In this document: positions 8,467 through 16,315 of the stretch, piece after piece
Layout of the letters: each line of letters begins with the position of its first letter
Position numbering within the stretch: the stretch's first letter is position 1
Notes under the pieces: model-generated
Seen by the model: the letters and a program-made list of their open reading frames with translations, nothing else
Database searches by the model: none
Told to the model about the DNA's origin: nothing
Made by a program: the position numbers and the translations under genes
Source: Nocardioides sp. QY071
Lineage (GTDB): Bacteria; Actinomycetota; Actinomycetes; Propionibacteriales; Nocardioidaceae
Length of the DNA stretch: 64,000 nt
Assembly: GCF_029961765.1 (NCBI RefSeq)
Contig: NZ_CP124681.1
Location: forward strand, 372,001 to 436,000
Direction: 5' to 3'

Positions 8467-9636
8467 TCACGGCACCAGCCGGTCGCGGCCCGGACCGCCG
8501 TACAGGCGGTCCTTGCCGCCGCCGCCACGAAGCACGTCGCGACCGGCACCGCCGCACAGGACGTCGCGGCCACCACGGCCGCGGATCCGGTCCCGGCCCC
8601 CGAGACCGACGATCACGTCGCGGCCCGGCGTACCGATGAGCACATCGTCACCGGGGGTGCCGACGATCGTGGCTGCCTTGCCGTGGCACCGAGCCGTGGC
8701 CGGCTGGCCGCAGCCGCCCTCCGGCGTGATCACGACCTGGCCGCTCGTCGCGTCCGCCGCCACGCCGGCCTGTGCGGGCGGCACGCTGCTGTAGCTGCCG
8801 CCTCCGCCGCCGCCGCCGGCCGTGCCGTCGAGCAGCCCACCGCCACCGCCGCCGCCGTACCCGCCACCGCCCCCGCCGGCGGTCGCCCCGCCTCCGCCGC
8901 CACCGAAGCCGCCACTCCCGCCGGTGCCGCCGGTCACGACCTGGCCGGTGCCGCCGGCGCCTCCGCTGCCCATGGCCCAGCCGCCCGCTCCCCCCTGGCC
9001 GCCGCCGTCGAGGACCACGCCACCGCCTCCGCCACCGCCCTCCGGGACGTCACCGGCAGTGCGCGCCACCAGGCTGGAGCCGCCGACCGTCCCGCTGCCC
9101 GACGGGGTGTCGATCCCGGCGCCGGTGCCGCCGGCCCCTGCCGGCGCGCCGTCCCGGCCCGAACCGGTGAGGCTGGCGTCGAGCCCACCGGTCGTGGCCC
9201 CGGATCCGCCGCCCCCTCCGGCGACGACGAGCACGCCCGCGGCCGTCGGGCTGGTCGCCACGAACGACCCGCCCCCGCCGCCTCCGGCCGTCTGGCCGGG
9301 GACGCCGTTGCCGCCGGCCCCGCCGACCACGACCTGCAGGGTGCTGCCCGGCGTGACCGGGACGCCGTTGGCGAAGAGGAAGCCGCCGTGGCCGCCGGCG
9401 CCGGTCGAGGCTCCGCCGGGCGCGCCCACGACGTACAGGCTCACCCGGTGCACGCCGGCGGGCACGACCCAGGACTGCACGGCGCCGGTCGGGCCGAAGA
9501 CGTAGGGAGCGGGCGCGGCACAGGCGCCGACCCCGGCGGCGGGCGGCGGGCCGGCCGCCGGGAGGACGAGGGCACCGGCGGCGAGGGTCGCGCCGGCGAG
9601 CGCGCGAACCAGGGGACGGGGGAGTGAGAGGGACAC
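8467..9636 (-). CDS. Secreted glycine-rich protein with RTX-type calcium-binding repeats
   Basis: 389 residues. The N-terminus is a signal peptide ([23 protein letters not shown]). Residues ~75-290 are extremely glycine-rich with many GGGGGG runs interspersed with short beta-type segments ([12 protein letters not shown]), like glycine-rich cell-surface domains. The last ~60 residues hold haemolysin-type nonapeptide repeats (GGxGxDxLxG, e.g. [11 protein letters not shown]) that bind calcium in RTX proteins. Probably exported and structural or adhesive. Converges with the crotonase gene, whose stop lies 4 bases away. Confidence 0.8.
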   Translation of the reverse strand: MSLSLPRPLVRALAGATLAAGALVLPAAGPPPAAGVGACAAPAPYVFGPTGAVQSWVVPAGVHRVSLYVVGAPGGASTGAGGHGGFLFANGVPVTPGSTLQVVVGGAGGNGVPGQTAGGGGGGSFVATSPTAAGVLVVAGGGGGSGATTGGLDASLTGSGRDGAPAGAGGTGAGIDTPSGSGTVGGSSLVARTAGDVPEGGGGGGGVVLDGGGQGGAGGWAMGSGGAGGTGQVVTGGTGGSGGFGGGGGGATAGGGGGGYGGGGGGGLLDGTAGGGGGGGSYSSVPPAQAGVAADATSGQVVITPEGGCGQPATARCHGKAATIVGTPGDDVLIGTPGRDVIVGLGGRDRIRGRGGRDVLCGGAGRDVLRGGGGKDRLYGGPGRDRLVP

Positions 9637-9735
9637 GGGACGGCCTTCCGGGAGCAGTGGAGGCCCAGCCGATCCGCCCCCCCTCGACCGGGCACCAGCA
9701 CGCTACTCCCGCGGTCCTGGCCGGGTAAAGGCTCG

Positions 9736-10026
9736 CTACCCGGCGGACCGCTTCGCCCGCGTGATCGCGGCGACCGCTCGCCCATAGGTGATCGGTACGG
9801 CGCCCAGCGCCAGGGCCCGCTGCCGGGTCGGCTCGGTGACGTCGAAGTGCTCCTTAGCGGTCCCCGGGTTCTGGATCCAGCGCGCCTCGATCCCGAGCCG
9901 GCCGGCGAAGTCCAGCAGCTCGCGGTGTCCGGCCTCGCCCGGCAGGTCGGACAGCAGGTGGGACCACACGCCGTCGACGGGACCGACCACGGCCTCCAGC
10001 TGCATGTCGTCGACGTACACGGTCAC
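9736..10026 (-). CDS. DUF4031-like small protein
   Basis: 96 residues from a GTG start (VTVYVDDM). The opening strand TVYVDDM and the HLLSD...H...ELLDFAGRLG and P.TYGRAVA segments match the DUF4031 family as I recall it. DUF4031 proteins have no established function. Divergent from the kinase gene; only 72 bases separate the two starts. Confidence 0.65.
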   Translation of the reverse strand: MTVYVDDMQLEAVVGPVDGVWSHLLSDLPGEAGHRELLDFAGRLGIEARWIQNPGTAKEHFDVTEPTRQRALALGAVPITYGRAVAAITRAKRSAG

Positions 10027-10098
10027 GACCCCACCCTCCCATGCGCCCTCCTGCACCCCGGTTTGCCCCGGAAGCAGCCGTGACGCAGGATCGGGGCC

Positions 10099-11843
10099 AT
10101 GGGCGGCTCGGAGCCCCGTGCTGGGGACTGGTTGGGCAGGTACCAGCTCGTCGAGGTGCTCGGCCGCGGCGGGATGGGCACGGTGTGGCGCGCCCACGAC
10201 CCGCAGCTCGAGCGCGATGTCGCGCTCAAGGTGATCAACCCCGCGCTCGGGCAGGACGCCGAGTTCCGCGAGCGGTTCCGCCGCGAGGCGGTCGTGCTGT
10301 CGAGGATGGACAGCGCCCACGTGGTCGCCGTCTTCGACCATGGCGAGCAGGACGGCGCGCCGTACCTCGTCACCCAGCTGGTCCGCGGCGGTGACCTCAG
10401 CGCGGTGCTGCGCACGCGGGGCGCCGTCGAGCCGTCGTACGCCGTCGACCTGGCCTGCCAGGTCCTGGAGGGCCTGGCCGACGCGCACGCGATCGGCGTG
10501 GTGCACCGCGACGTCAAGCCGTCCAACGTGCTGCTGCGCGACGACGGGTCGACCGCCTACCTGTGCGACTTCGGCATCGCCACCTCACCCGGCGGCGAGC
10601 TCACCCGCACCGGCGTCCTGGTCGGCTCGGCCGCCTACATGGCGCCCGAGCGGCACTCCGGCGACACGGGCGCCGCCGGTGTCGCCGGCGACGTCTACTC
10701 CGCGGGCTGCCTGCTGTGGACCATGCTGACCGGCACCCCGCCGTACGTCGGCACCGACGCCGAGGTGGCGATGGGCCACCTGCGCGGCCCGGTGCCCCAG
10801 GTTCCCGGCCGCGACCCGTTCCTGGACGGCCTCAACGCCGTGCTGCGCCGCGCGCTCGCCAAGACCCGCGCCGCCGCTACCCGTCCGCGCGGGCGATGCT
10901 CGCCGACCTCTCCGCCCTGCGGACCAGTGCCGCCGAGGGCCTGGTGCTGCCCGAGGTCACCTCGGTCCGACAGCCGCTCGACACGTCGACGGCGCCGGGC
11001 TCGCTGCGCCGACGCCTCGTCGCGACCGCGCTGGTACTCGCCCTCGTCGGCGTCGCCGTGTACGTCGGCTCGCTGCTCGGCGGTGTCGACATGACCCCGT
11101 CCGTGCTGACCGCCGAGGACCCGTCGACCAGCGCGTCCACCCCCACCACGGCCACTCCGGCCACGACCCCCACCCCGAACGCGCCGAGCAGCACCCCTCG
11201 CCCGAGGAAGGAGAGGTCGGCCACTCCCGAGCTGGTCGACCCCGGTCCCGTGGCCGAGGAGCCGACGAGCCCGGCGAAGCCGACGGAGAAGGCGAAGCCG
11301 AAGCCCACCCCGAGCCCCACCCCGACCCCGACCCCGACGCAGCCGGTCCCCACCTTCCGCTGCTGGACCGGCGCCCAGGTCGTCGCCAGCTCCGGCTGCG
11401 CCCTGCCGACGGGCTGGAAGGGCGCCCAGTGGGTGTTCCCGGGTGTCGAGAGCGCGCCCGCCTGCAAGCCCTGGACGCTCAAGGCGAGCGGGTACGTCGA
11501 GGGCTGGCACTGCGGCGCCAGGACCCCCGACGGCACCTACCGCCACCTCACGGTGACTCGCTGGAGCGGCGCCTCCGCCGCGACCAGCTACTACTACGGT
11601 GCCTACAACCCGGACCGGAACCGGGTCAATCAGCCCTGGGCCGGGCGCGACATCGTCTACGGCAAGAGGCTGGGCGGGTTCATCGGCAGGTCCGTCTACC
11701 ACTCCGACCGGGTCTACACGCACTCCGGCACCAACGCCTGGGTGTTCTCCGCGTGGGCCAACACCAGCGCCAAGGTGCAGTCGATGTTCGACTACGTGAA
11801 GTTCCGCAACCCCACGCAGTTCCGGGGCGTCCCCCTGAGATGA
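10099..11843 (+). pseudogene. Ser/Thr protein kinase with single-base frameshift
   Basis: Reading starts at ATG 10099 with a PknB-type kinase domain: glycine loop GRGGMGTV (22-29), K44 in VALKVI, HRDVKPSN (136-143), DFG 157-159 and APE in the activation segment. After ALAKT near base 10863 the frame is lost; the -1 frame continues with RRRYPSARAMLADL, the expected end of the kinase domain. Adding one G after 10863 restores a canonical ALAKDPRRRYPSA. The rejoined product of about 581 residues has one transmembrane helix (LVATALVLALVGVAVYVG), a Pro/Thr/Ser linker and a ~140-residue C-terminal extracellular domain. The downstream frame is open and well conserved, so a sequencing error or a very recent mutation is likely. 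A CAGGAT hexamer 7 bases before ATG suggests a leaderless start. Confidence 0.8.
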
Positions 11844-11845
11844 AC

Positions 11846-11882
11846 GACCGCCGGTCTCCCCTCATACGGGAGACCGGCGGTC
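11846..11882. terminator. Bidirectional hairpin terminator
   Basis: A perfect 15-bp stem, GACCGCCGGTCTCCC (11846-11860) against its complement (11868-11882), with a 7-base loop. It lies between the convergent kinase gene (stop at 11843) and the NlpC/P60 gene (stop at 11898), as expected for a shared terminator without a T-tract. Confidence 0.8.
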
Positions 11883-11897
11883 GGTGGTCCGATCAGG

Positions 11898-12449
11898 TCA
11901 GCGCACGTGGCCGTAGAAGACCGAGCCGGTCCAGATCCGGTCGCGACGGACCGGTACGCCGGGCCGCGAGGCGTGCCACAGCGTGTGGTTCCCGGCGTAG
12001 ATGCCCACGTGGTAGACCCGGCCGCCGCTGGTGAAGAACACCAGGTCGCCGACCTGCGGGTTGCGCACCCGCTGGGTGGCGCCGGCCTGGGCGCCGGACG
12101 TACGGGGCAGGCTCTTGCCGACGTGGCGGTACACCCACTGCACCAGGCCCGAGCAGTCGAAGGCGTTCGGGCCGGCGGCGCCGTACACGTAGGGCTTGCC
12201 GGCGCGCGAGCGGACGGTGTTCATCACCTTGGCGACGCGCTTCGCGGCCTTCTCCTCGGCCTTGTCGTGGCCCGAGGCGTGGTGGGGGTGCTCTGCAGCC
12301 TCGTCCTTGGCGATCTCGGCCGCCGGGACGAGCGAGGAGCCGGTGGGGTCGTCGGCGTGGGCGGCCGGGGCCGACGAGAACAGGCTCGCCGAGGCGAGCA
12401 GGGGTACGACGAGCAGGCGCGCGGCAGCGCGCGTCGCGATGGTGGACAT
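11898..12449 (-). CDS. Secreted NlpC/P60 peptidoglycan hydrolase
   Basis: 183 residues. A signal peptide (AARLLVVPLLASASLFSSAPAAHA) precedes a short charged linker and a C-terminal NlpC/P60 domain. The catalytic Cys is in AFDCSGLVQW, the His in VYHVGIYAG, and a third polar residue is the His of LWHASR. These enzymes cleave D-Glu-diaminopimelate bonds of peptidoglycan stem peptides. The start at 12449 (MSTIATRAA) is chosen because it begins the signal peptide; the longer in-frame reading passes through the riboswitch. Expression is probably controlled by the c-di-AMP riboswitch directly upstream, as for many actinobacterial wall hydrolases. Confidence 0.9.
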   Translation of the reverse strand: MSTIATRAAARLLVVPLLASASLFSSAPAAHADDPTGSSLVPAAEIAKDEAAEHPHHASGHDKAEEKAAKRVAKVMNTVRSRAGKPYVYGAAGPNAFDCSGLVQWVYRHVGKSLPRTSGAQAGATQRVRNPQVGDLVFFTSGGRVYHVGIYAGNHTLWHASRPGVPVRRDRIWTGSVFYGHVR

Positions 12450-12461
12450 CAGATGGAACTC

Positions 12462-12600
12462 CGCAGCGGCGCCTGCGAGAGATGACCTGTCGGGCTTGGG
12501 CTGCTGGTGCCCAGGGACTCCTCGTCCCTTCGCCCCGAGCCGGATCACTCCGGCGTACTACCTGGGTCTCCCGTGCCCGCGCTTACCTCATCGTGGTCGA
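12462..12600 (-). ncRNA. Probable cyclic-di-AMP riboswitch (ydaO/yuaA type)
   Basis: The minus-strand leader of the NlpC/P60 gene contains the pieces expected of a ydaO-type aptamer in order: CACGGGAGACCCAGG (complement of 12561-12575), a GGAGTGATCCGG hairpin, CTCGGGGCGAAGGG, and then AAGCCCGACAGGTCA followed by CTCGCAGGCGCC close to 12465-12500. This last block is the most diagnostic. In actinobacteria the class commonly precedes resuscitation-promoting and NlpC/P60 genes. Boundaries are approximate; a covariance-model search would settle it. Confidence 0.7.
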
Positions 12601-12769
12601 TGTCTCCCCACCGTCGAGCGCGGGCCTCGGCGCGACAGGGGCGGCCTCCCCAGGTCAGGGAGGTCTCGTCCTCCAGTGCACCTTGCTTGCAAGAATTAGC
12701 GCAGTGGTCGCCGTCACGTTCGGGGCGTGGGGATCCTCACCCGAAACGATGTAACGCCGGCAGCCCCGC

Positions 12770-13441
12770 TCAGCCGGGGAGGTGCGGGTCGGCCAGCAGG
12801 TACTGCGCGATCCGGCCCTCACGGCCGCGGTGCGGGCGCACCGGCTCGGGCACCATCCGGCCCTCGGCGGTGTCCCAGAACCGGTCCACCTGCAGGGCGA
12901 CCCGGCGGGCCACCCGGCCGCTGAGGCCGCGGTGGGGCAGGTACGGGTGCGGACGGGTCGGCACCCGCCGCTCGGTGCGGTAGAGCTGCTCGGCGAGCTC
13001 GCCGCGGCGCTCGGCGTCGGTGGCGGCGACCAGCTCGTCGACCAGCTGGAGCTCGAGGGAGCGGGTGGCGGCCAGCTCGCGCTCGACCTCCTCCCAGATG
13101 CTCGCCCACGGCCGTCGTACGACGAACGTCGAACCGTAGAGCTTGGCCTTGAGCTGGCCGAGCGCGATCTCGAGCCGCTTGCTCTGCAGGGCGAGCTCGT
13201 GGGCGCGCCGGTGCCCCTGGTCGAGGTGGCGGCGCGCTGCGGGGGCGAGCACGGCGTTCGCGGCAGCGACGTGGCGGCTGGTGCTCGCGAGGAACGGGTC
13301 GGCGGCGCTGAGCGCGGCCCGTGGTCGGTCGCGGGTGGGCCGGGAGGCCTCGGCGCTGCGCAGCCGGGCGTGCAGCACGGCGTGGGTCTGGGTGACGGTG
13401 TCGGCGAGGACGTCGGCGCCGGCGTTCGGGCTCTCGTTCAT
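12770..13441 (-). CDS. Hypothetical helical protein
   Basis: 223 residues from ATG 13441, preceded by a GGGA-type ribosome site. I do not recognise it. No signal peptide or membrane segment is visible. The sequence is rich in Arg, Ala, Leu and Glu with long amphipathic helices, including KSKRLEIALGQLKAKLYG-like and LELQLVDELVAATDAERRGELAEQLY segments, and a basic C-terminal third (RRVPTRPHPYLPHRG, then GRVARRVALQVDRFWDT). It lies between the NlpC/P60 riboswitch and the GAPDH terminator, on the same strand as both. A regulatory or nucleic-acid-binding role is possible but unsupported. Confidence 0.65.
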   Translation of the reverse strand: MNESPNAGADVLADTVTQTHAVLHARLRSAEASRPTRDRPRAALSAADPFLASTSRHVAAANAVLAPAARRHLDQGHRRAHELALQSKRLEIALGQLKAKLYGSTFVVRRPWASIWEEVERELAATRSLELQLVDELVAATDAERRGELAEQLYRTERRVPTRPHPYLPHRGLSGRVARRVALQVDRFWDTAEGRMVPEPVRPHRGREGRIAQYLLADPHLPG

Positions 13442-13480
13442 GGTCCCACCTCTCGCGTGTGAACCCCCCTCAATTGCAGT

Positions 13481-13525
13481 GTGCGCCGGTCCCGTGCCCC
13501 TCGCAAGGGGCCGGGACCGGCGCAC
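13481..13525 (-). terminator. Hairpin terminator downstream of GAPDH
   Basis: A 13-bp stem GTGCGCCGGTCCC (13481-13493) pairs with GGGACCGGCGCAC (13513-13525) around an inner CCCC/GGGG helix. It sits 17 bases beyond the GAPDH stop and ahead of the next minus-strand gene. Confidence 0.75.
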
Positions 13526-13542
13526 ACGCCGGCGTCAGGTGG

Positions 13543-14982
13543 TCAGACGCGCGGCAGCGTCGTGTACTCCACGCCACAGATGTACTGCACCGTGCGCAGC
13601 ACCTGGCAGGAGTAGCCGAACTCGTTGTCGTACCAGACGTAGAGGATCACCGAGTCGCCGTCGACGATCGAGGCGCCGCCGTCGACGATCGAGGCCGCGC
13701 GGGCGCCGATGAAGTCGGTGGACACGGCGTCGGACGCGGTCGTGTAGTCGAGGTTGCGGGCCAGCGGGCCGACCAGGGAGGCCTTGCGCAGGTGGCCGTT
13801 GACCTCGTCACGGGTCGTCTCGCGCTTGAGCTGCAGGCTCAGGATCGCGATCGAGACGTCCGGGGTGGGCACCCGGATCGAGTTGCCGGTGATCCGGGCC
13901 CGGAGGTCCGGCAGCACCTTGGCGACGGCCGAGGCCGCACCCGTCTCGGTGATGACGAGGTTGAGCGGCGCGGAGCGCCCGCGGCGGTCGGCCTTGTGGA
14001 AGTTGTCCAGCAGGTTCTGGTCGTTGGTGAACGAGTGCACCGTCTCGACGTGACCGCGGACGATGCCGAACTCGTCCTCCATCGCCTTGAGCGGCGGGAC
14101 GATCGCGTTGGTCGTGCAGGAGGCGCAGGAGAGCACCTTCTCGTCGAGGTCGACGTCGAGGTGGTTGACGCCGTGGACGATGTTGGGCACGTCGCCCTTG
14201 CCCGGCGCGGTCAGCAGCACCTTGGCGATGCCGGGACGCAGGTGTGACGACAGGCCCTCGCGGTCGCGCCAGATGCCGGTGTTGTCGATGAGGATGGCGT
14301 CGTTGATGCCGTACTCGGTGTAGTCGATCTCGTCGGGCGAGTTCGAGTAGATCACCTGGATCACGTTGCCGTTGGCGATGATCTGGTTCTTCTCCTCGTC
14401 GACCGTGATCGACCCGTTGAAGGCACCATGGATCGAGTCGCGGCGCAGCAGCGAGGCGCGCTTCTTGAGGTCGTCGCCCTTGGCCTTGCGGACGACGACG
14501 GCGCGCAGGCGCAGGCCGTTGCCGGAGCCGGACTTCTCGACGAGCAGGCGCGCGACGAGACGGCCGATGCGGCCGAAGCCGTAGAGGACGACGTCCTGCG
14601 GAGACGGCGCGGGGAGCTTGTTGTCACCGGTGGCCTCGGCGAGCGCGGCGGCGGTGAAGTCGGCGATCGACTGCTCGTCGCCGGCGGCGCGGTAGGCCCG
14701 GATCAGCAGCGCGAGGTCGACCTTCGCGGCGCCCAGGTCGAGCGCGGCGATCGCCTCGAGGAAGGGGAAGGTGTCGCGGACCGACAGCTCGACGCCGTCG
14801 ATCTGGCGCGCGTAGCGGTGCGTCTTGAGGATGTCGATGACCGACTTGTTCACCAGCGAGCGGCTGTGGAGCAGGATCGTGACGTCCTTCTCGCGGTGCA
14901 GCTTGCCGACGATCGGGATCATCGCCTCAGCGAGCTCCTCGTGGTGCTTCCAGCGAGTGAACTTATCTTCGGTGGTGCTCAA
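13543..14982 (-). CDS. gap: Glyceraldehyde-3-phosphate dehydrogenase, long N-terminal form
   Basis: 479 residues, about 130 longer than ordinary GAPDH. The extra N-terminus (charged, helical, residues 1-128) is followed by the Rossmann motif GFGRIG (135-140), the catalytic cysteine C289 in CASCTTNA, and the usual C-terminal DNEFGYS motif. The usual SNASC is SCASC here. This long form corresponds to the corynebacterial GapB type (~480 residues), described as favouring NADP and gluconeogenesis; that role here is inference. It reversibly converts glyceraldehyde-3-phosphate to 1,3-bisphosphoglycerate. A strong hairpin terminator follows. Confidence 0.9.
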   Translation of the reverse strand: MSTTEDKFTRWKHHEELAEAMIPIVGKLHREKDVTILLHSRSLVNKSVIDILKTHRYARQIDGVELSVRDTFPFLEAIAALDLGAAKVDLALLIRAYRAAGDEQSIADFTAAALAEATGDNKLPAPSPQDVVLYGFGRIGRLVARLLVEKSGSGNGLRLRAVVVRKAKGDDLKKRASLLRRDSIHGAFNGSITVDEEKNQIIANGNVIQVIYSNSPDEIDYTEYGINDAILIDNTGIWRDREGLSSHLRPGIAKVLLTAPGKGDVPNIVHGVNHLDVDLDEKVLSCASCTTNAIVPPLKAMEDEFGIVRGHVETVHSFTNDQNLLDNFHKADRRGRSAPLNLVITETGAASAVAKVLPDLRARITGNSIRVPTPDVSIAILSLQLKRETTRDEVNGHLRKASLVGPLARNLDYTTASDAVSTDFIGARAASIVDGGASIVDGDSVILYVWYDNEFGYSCQVLRTVQYICGVEYTTLPRV

Positions 14983-15080
14983 CGCTTCCCCTCTTAGCAG
15001 GTCGACAAAGCCGCTTGATGGTAGGCCCCGCCCAGGGGGCCACGGCTAATCGGGCCGCTCGGTGGGACGAGTGCGGTCGA

Positions 15081-15578
15081 TCACAACACCTTGGTGCCGT
15101 ACATCTCGCCGAGCGGGTCGGCCAGCAGCTCGAGGCGCTCGCCGTCGGGCCCAGGGAAGTAGAGCGAGACCTTCGACTCCAAGTGGTACTCCACGCCCGC
15201 GTCGTCGAGCTTGGCGCGCAGGTAGTCCCACTTCTCCCGGGTCACCGAGATGGCGAGGTGGTGGTGCCCGCCGAGCACCTCGGCGTACGGCCCGAGGTCG
15301 AGGCCGGGCAGCGTGAAGAAGGCCAGCAGGTTGCCCGCGCCCACGTCGAAGAAGAAGTGGTCGGAGCCGGCGTAGTCGCGGTTCTCGAAGATCTCCGTCA
15401 GCGGGAACTCCAGCAGCCCCTGGTAGAAGTCGATCGTGCGCCGGACGTCCGAGGACAGGAGGGCGGCGTGGTGGATGCCGCGGGCGCTGCTCTCGGGTCG
15501 CTCGCCTTCGGGGGCGAGGTACTCCCTCTTGATCCGCTCGCGGTCCTTCGTGATCGCATCGAGGTCAATGGTTGCCAT
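15081..15578 (-). CDS. VOC-family (glyoxalase/dioxygenase-like) protein
   Basis: 165 residues with two beta-alpha-beta-beta-beta modules typical of the vicinal-oxygen-chelate fold. The first opens with GIHHAALLSSDVRRTIDFY, the second with GHHHLAISVTREKWDYL, and a terminal glutamate lies in GERLELLADP. The His and Glu residues are the usual divalent-metal ligands. The substrate is not determinable; aromatic-ring-cleaving and glyoxalase-type functions are both possible. It diverges from a MarR-family regulator 59 bases away, suggesting that the regulator controls it in response to its substrate (inference). The start at 15578 avoids an upstream extension lacking family similarity. Confidence 0.8.
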   Translation of the reverse strand: MATIDLDAITKDRERIKREYLAPEGERPESSARGIHHAALLSSDVRRTIDFYQGLLEFPLTEIFENRDYAGSDHFFFDVGAGNLLAFFTLPGLDLGPYAEVLGGHHHLAISVTREKWDYLRAKLDDAGVEYHLESKVSLYFPGPDGERLELLADPLGEMYGTKVL

Positions 15579-15640
15579 GTCAACTACTCTCCTCCGAGGT
15601 CGTGGATATGTCAACATTCCCCGGTAGGATGGCACCGATG
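15576..15640. promoter_or_regulatory. Divergent promoters of the VOC and MarR genes
   Basis: TAGGAT at 15625-15630 sits exactly 7 bases before the MarR ATG (15638), the usual layout of a leaderless actinobacterial transcript. On the minus strand TTGACA (15609-15614) serves as a -35-like box for the VOC gene. The octamer ATGTCAAC occurs twice in the interval (about 15577 and 15608), a possible regulator half-site. Confidence 0.5.
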
Positions 15641-16105
15641 AGTACGACGACGCGATGGCTCGACGCCGAGGAGACCCAGGCCTGGCGAGCCTGGCTCGAC
15701 CTCAACAACCGGCTGTTCGCGCGCCTCAACCGCGAGCTGCAGGCCGCCAGCGGCCTGTCCATCTCCGACTACGAGATCCTCGTCGCCCTCACCGACGACG
15801 ACGTGCCCGAGCACTCGCTGCGGATGTTCGAGCTCGGCGAGCGCCTCCAGTGGGAGAAGAGCCGGGTCTCCAAGCAGGTCTCCCGGATGGAGGCGCGCGG
15901 CCTGGTCGCGCGCCGCCACTGCGCCGACGACCGGCGCGGCGCCTTCGTCGACCTGACCGACGCCGGCCAGGCCGCCATCGACGCCGCCGCGCCCGGCCAC
16001 GTCGCGCTGGTGCGCGAGCTGTTCTTCGACGGGCTCAACGGCGACCAGGTGCGCAGCCTCGGCCGGTTCGCCACGACCGTGCTCGACCGGCTCGCAGACG
16101 ACTGA
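15638..16105 (+). CDS. MarR-family transcriptional regulator
   Basis: 155 residues with the MarR winged helix-turn-helix. A dimerisation helix (WRAWLDLNNRLFARLNREL) is followed by the recognition region LGERLQWEKSRVSKQVSRMEARGLVARR and the wing DDRRGAFVDLTDAG. It probably represses or activates the divergent VOC gene. The ATG at 15638 is chosen because a TAGGAT -10 lies 7 bases upstream; an alternative ATG at 15629 would overlap that box. The 198-bp inverted-repeat element begins 13 bases after its stop. Confidence 0.88.
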   Translation: MSTTTRWLDAEETQAWRAWLDLNNRLFARLNRELQAASGLSISDYEILVALTDDDVPEHSLRMFELGERLQWEKSRVSKQVSRMEARGLVARRHCADDRRGAFVDLTDAGQAAIDAAAPGHVALVRELFFDGLNGDQVRSLGRFATTVLDRLADD

Positions 16106-16117
16106 CCTCGCGCGCCG

Positions 16118-16315
16118 CTTGTAACTAAGTGTTACAGCATGGTTTTGGGTGCAACAGCGCCGAGGTACTGGCAACAGCGCCGAGGTGGATGTTCGCGACC
16201 CGCCACGTGAGCGGGCGCCGCGAGCCTGAGGCCGCCGGGGCTATCTACCCGGGCGTTGTTGCCACTGCCCGGGTGCTGTTGCGCCGCTTTTCGTGACGTA
16301 ACACTTAGTTACAAG
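16118..16315. mobile_element. 198-bp inverted-repeat element (MITE-like)
   Basis: The ends are perfect 18-bp inverted repeats, CTTGTAACTAAGTGTTAC (16118-16135) and its complement (16298-16315). Similarity between the arms continues inwards for about 75 bases, with matching GCAACAGC(G/A)CC and TGGCAACA(G/A)CGCC blocks on both sides. Each tip is also a palindrome, GTAAC-N5-GTTAC. There is no coding frame inside and no obvious target duplication. The right tip provides the TAA stop of the flavoprotein gene. It could be a MITE, or a pair of operators with an RNA hairpin between them. Confidence 0.6.

Noticed and set aside
16118..16315. Simple Rho-independent terminator between MarR and flavoprotein genes
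   Set aside because: The arms are ~75 bp long with a large central loop and no T-tract, far beyond a normal terminator; kept as an inverted-repeat element instead.
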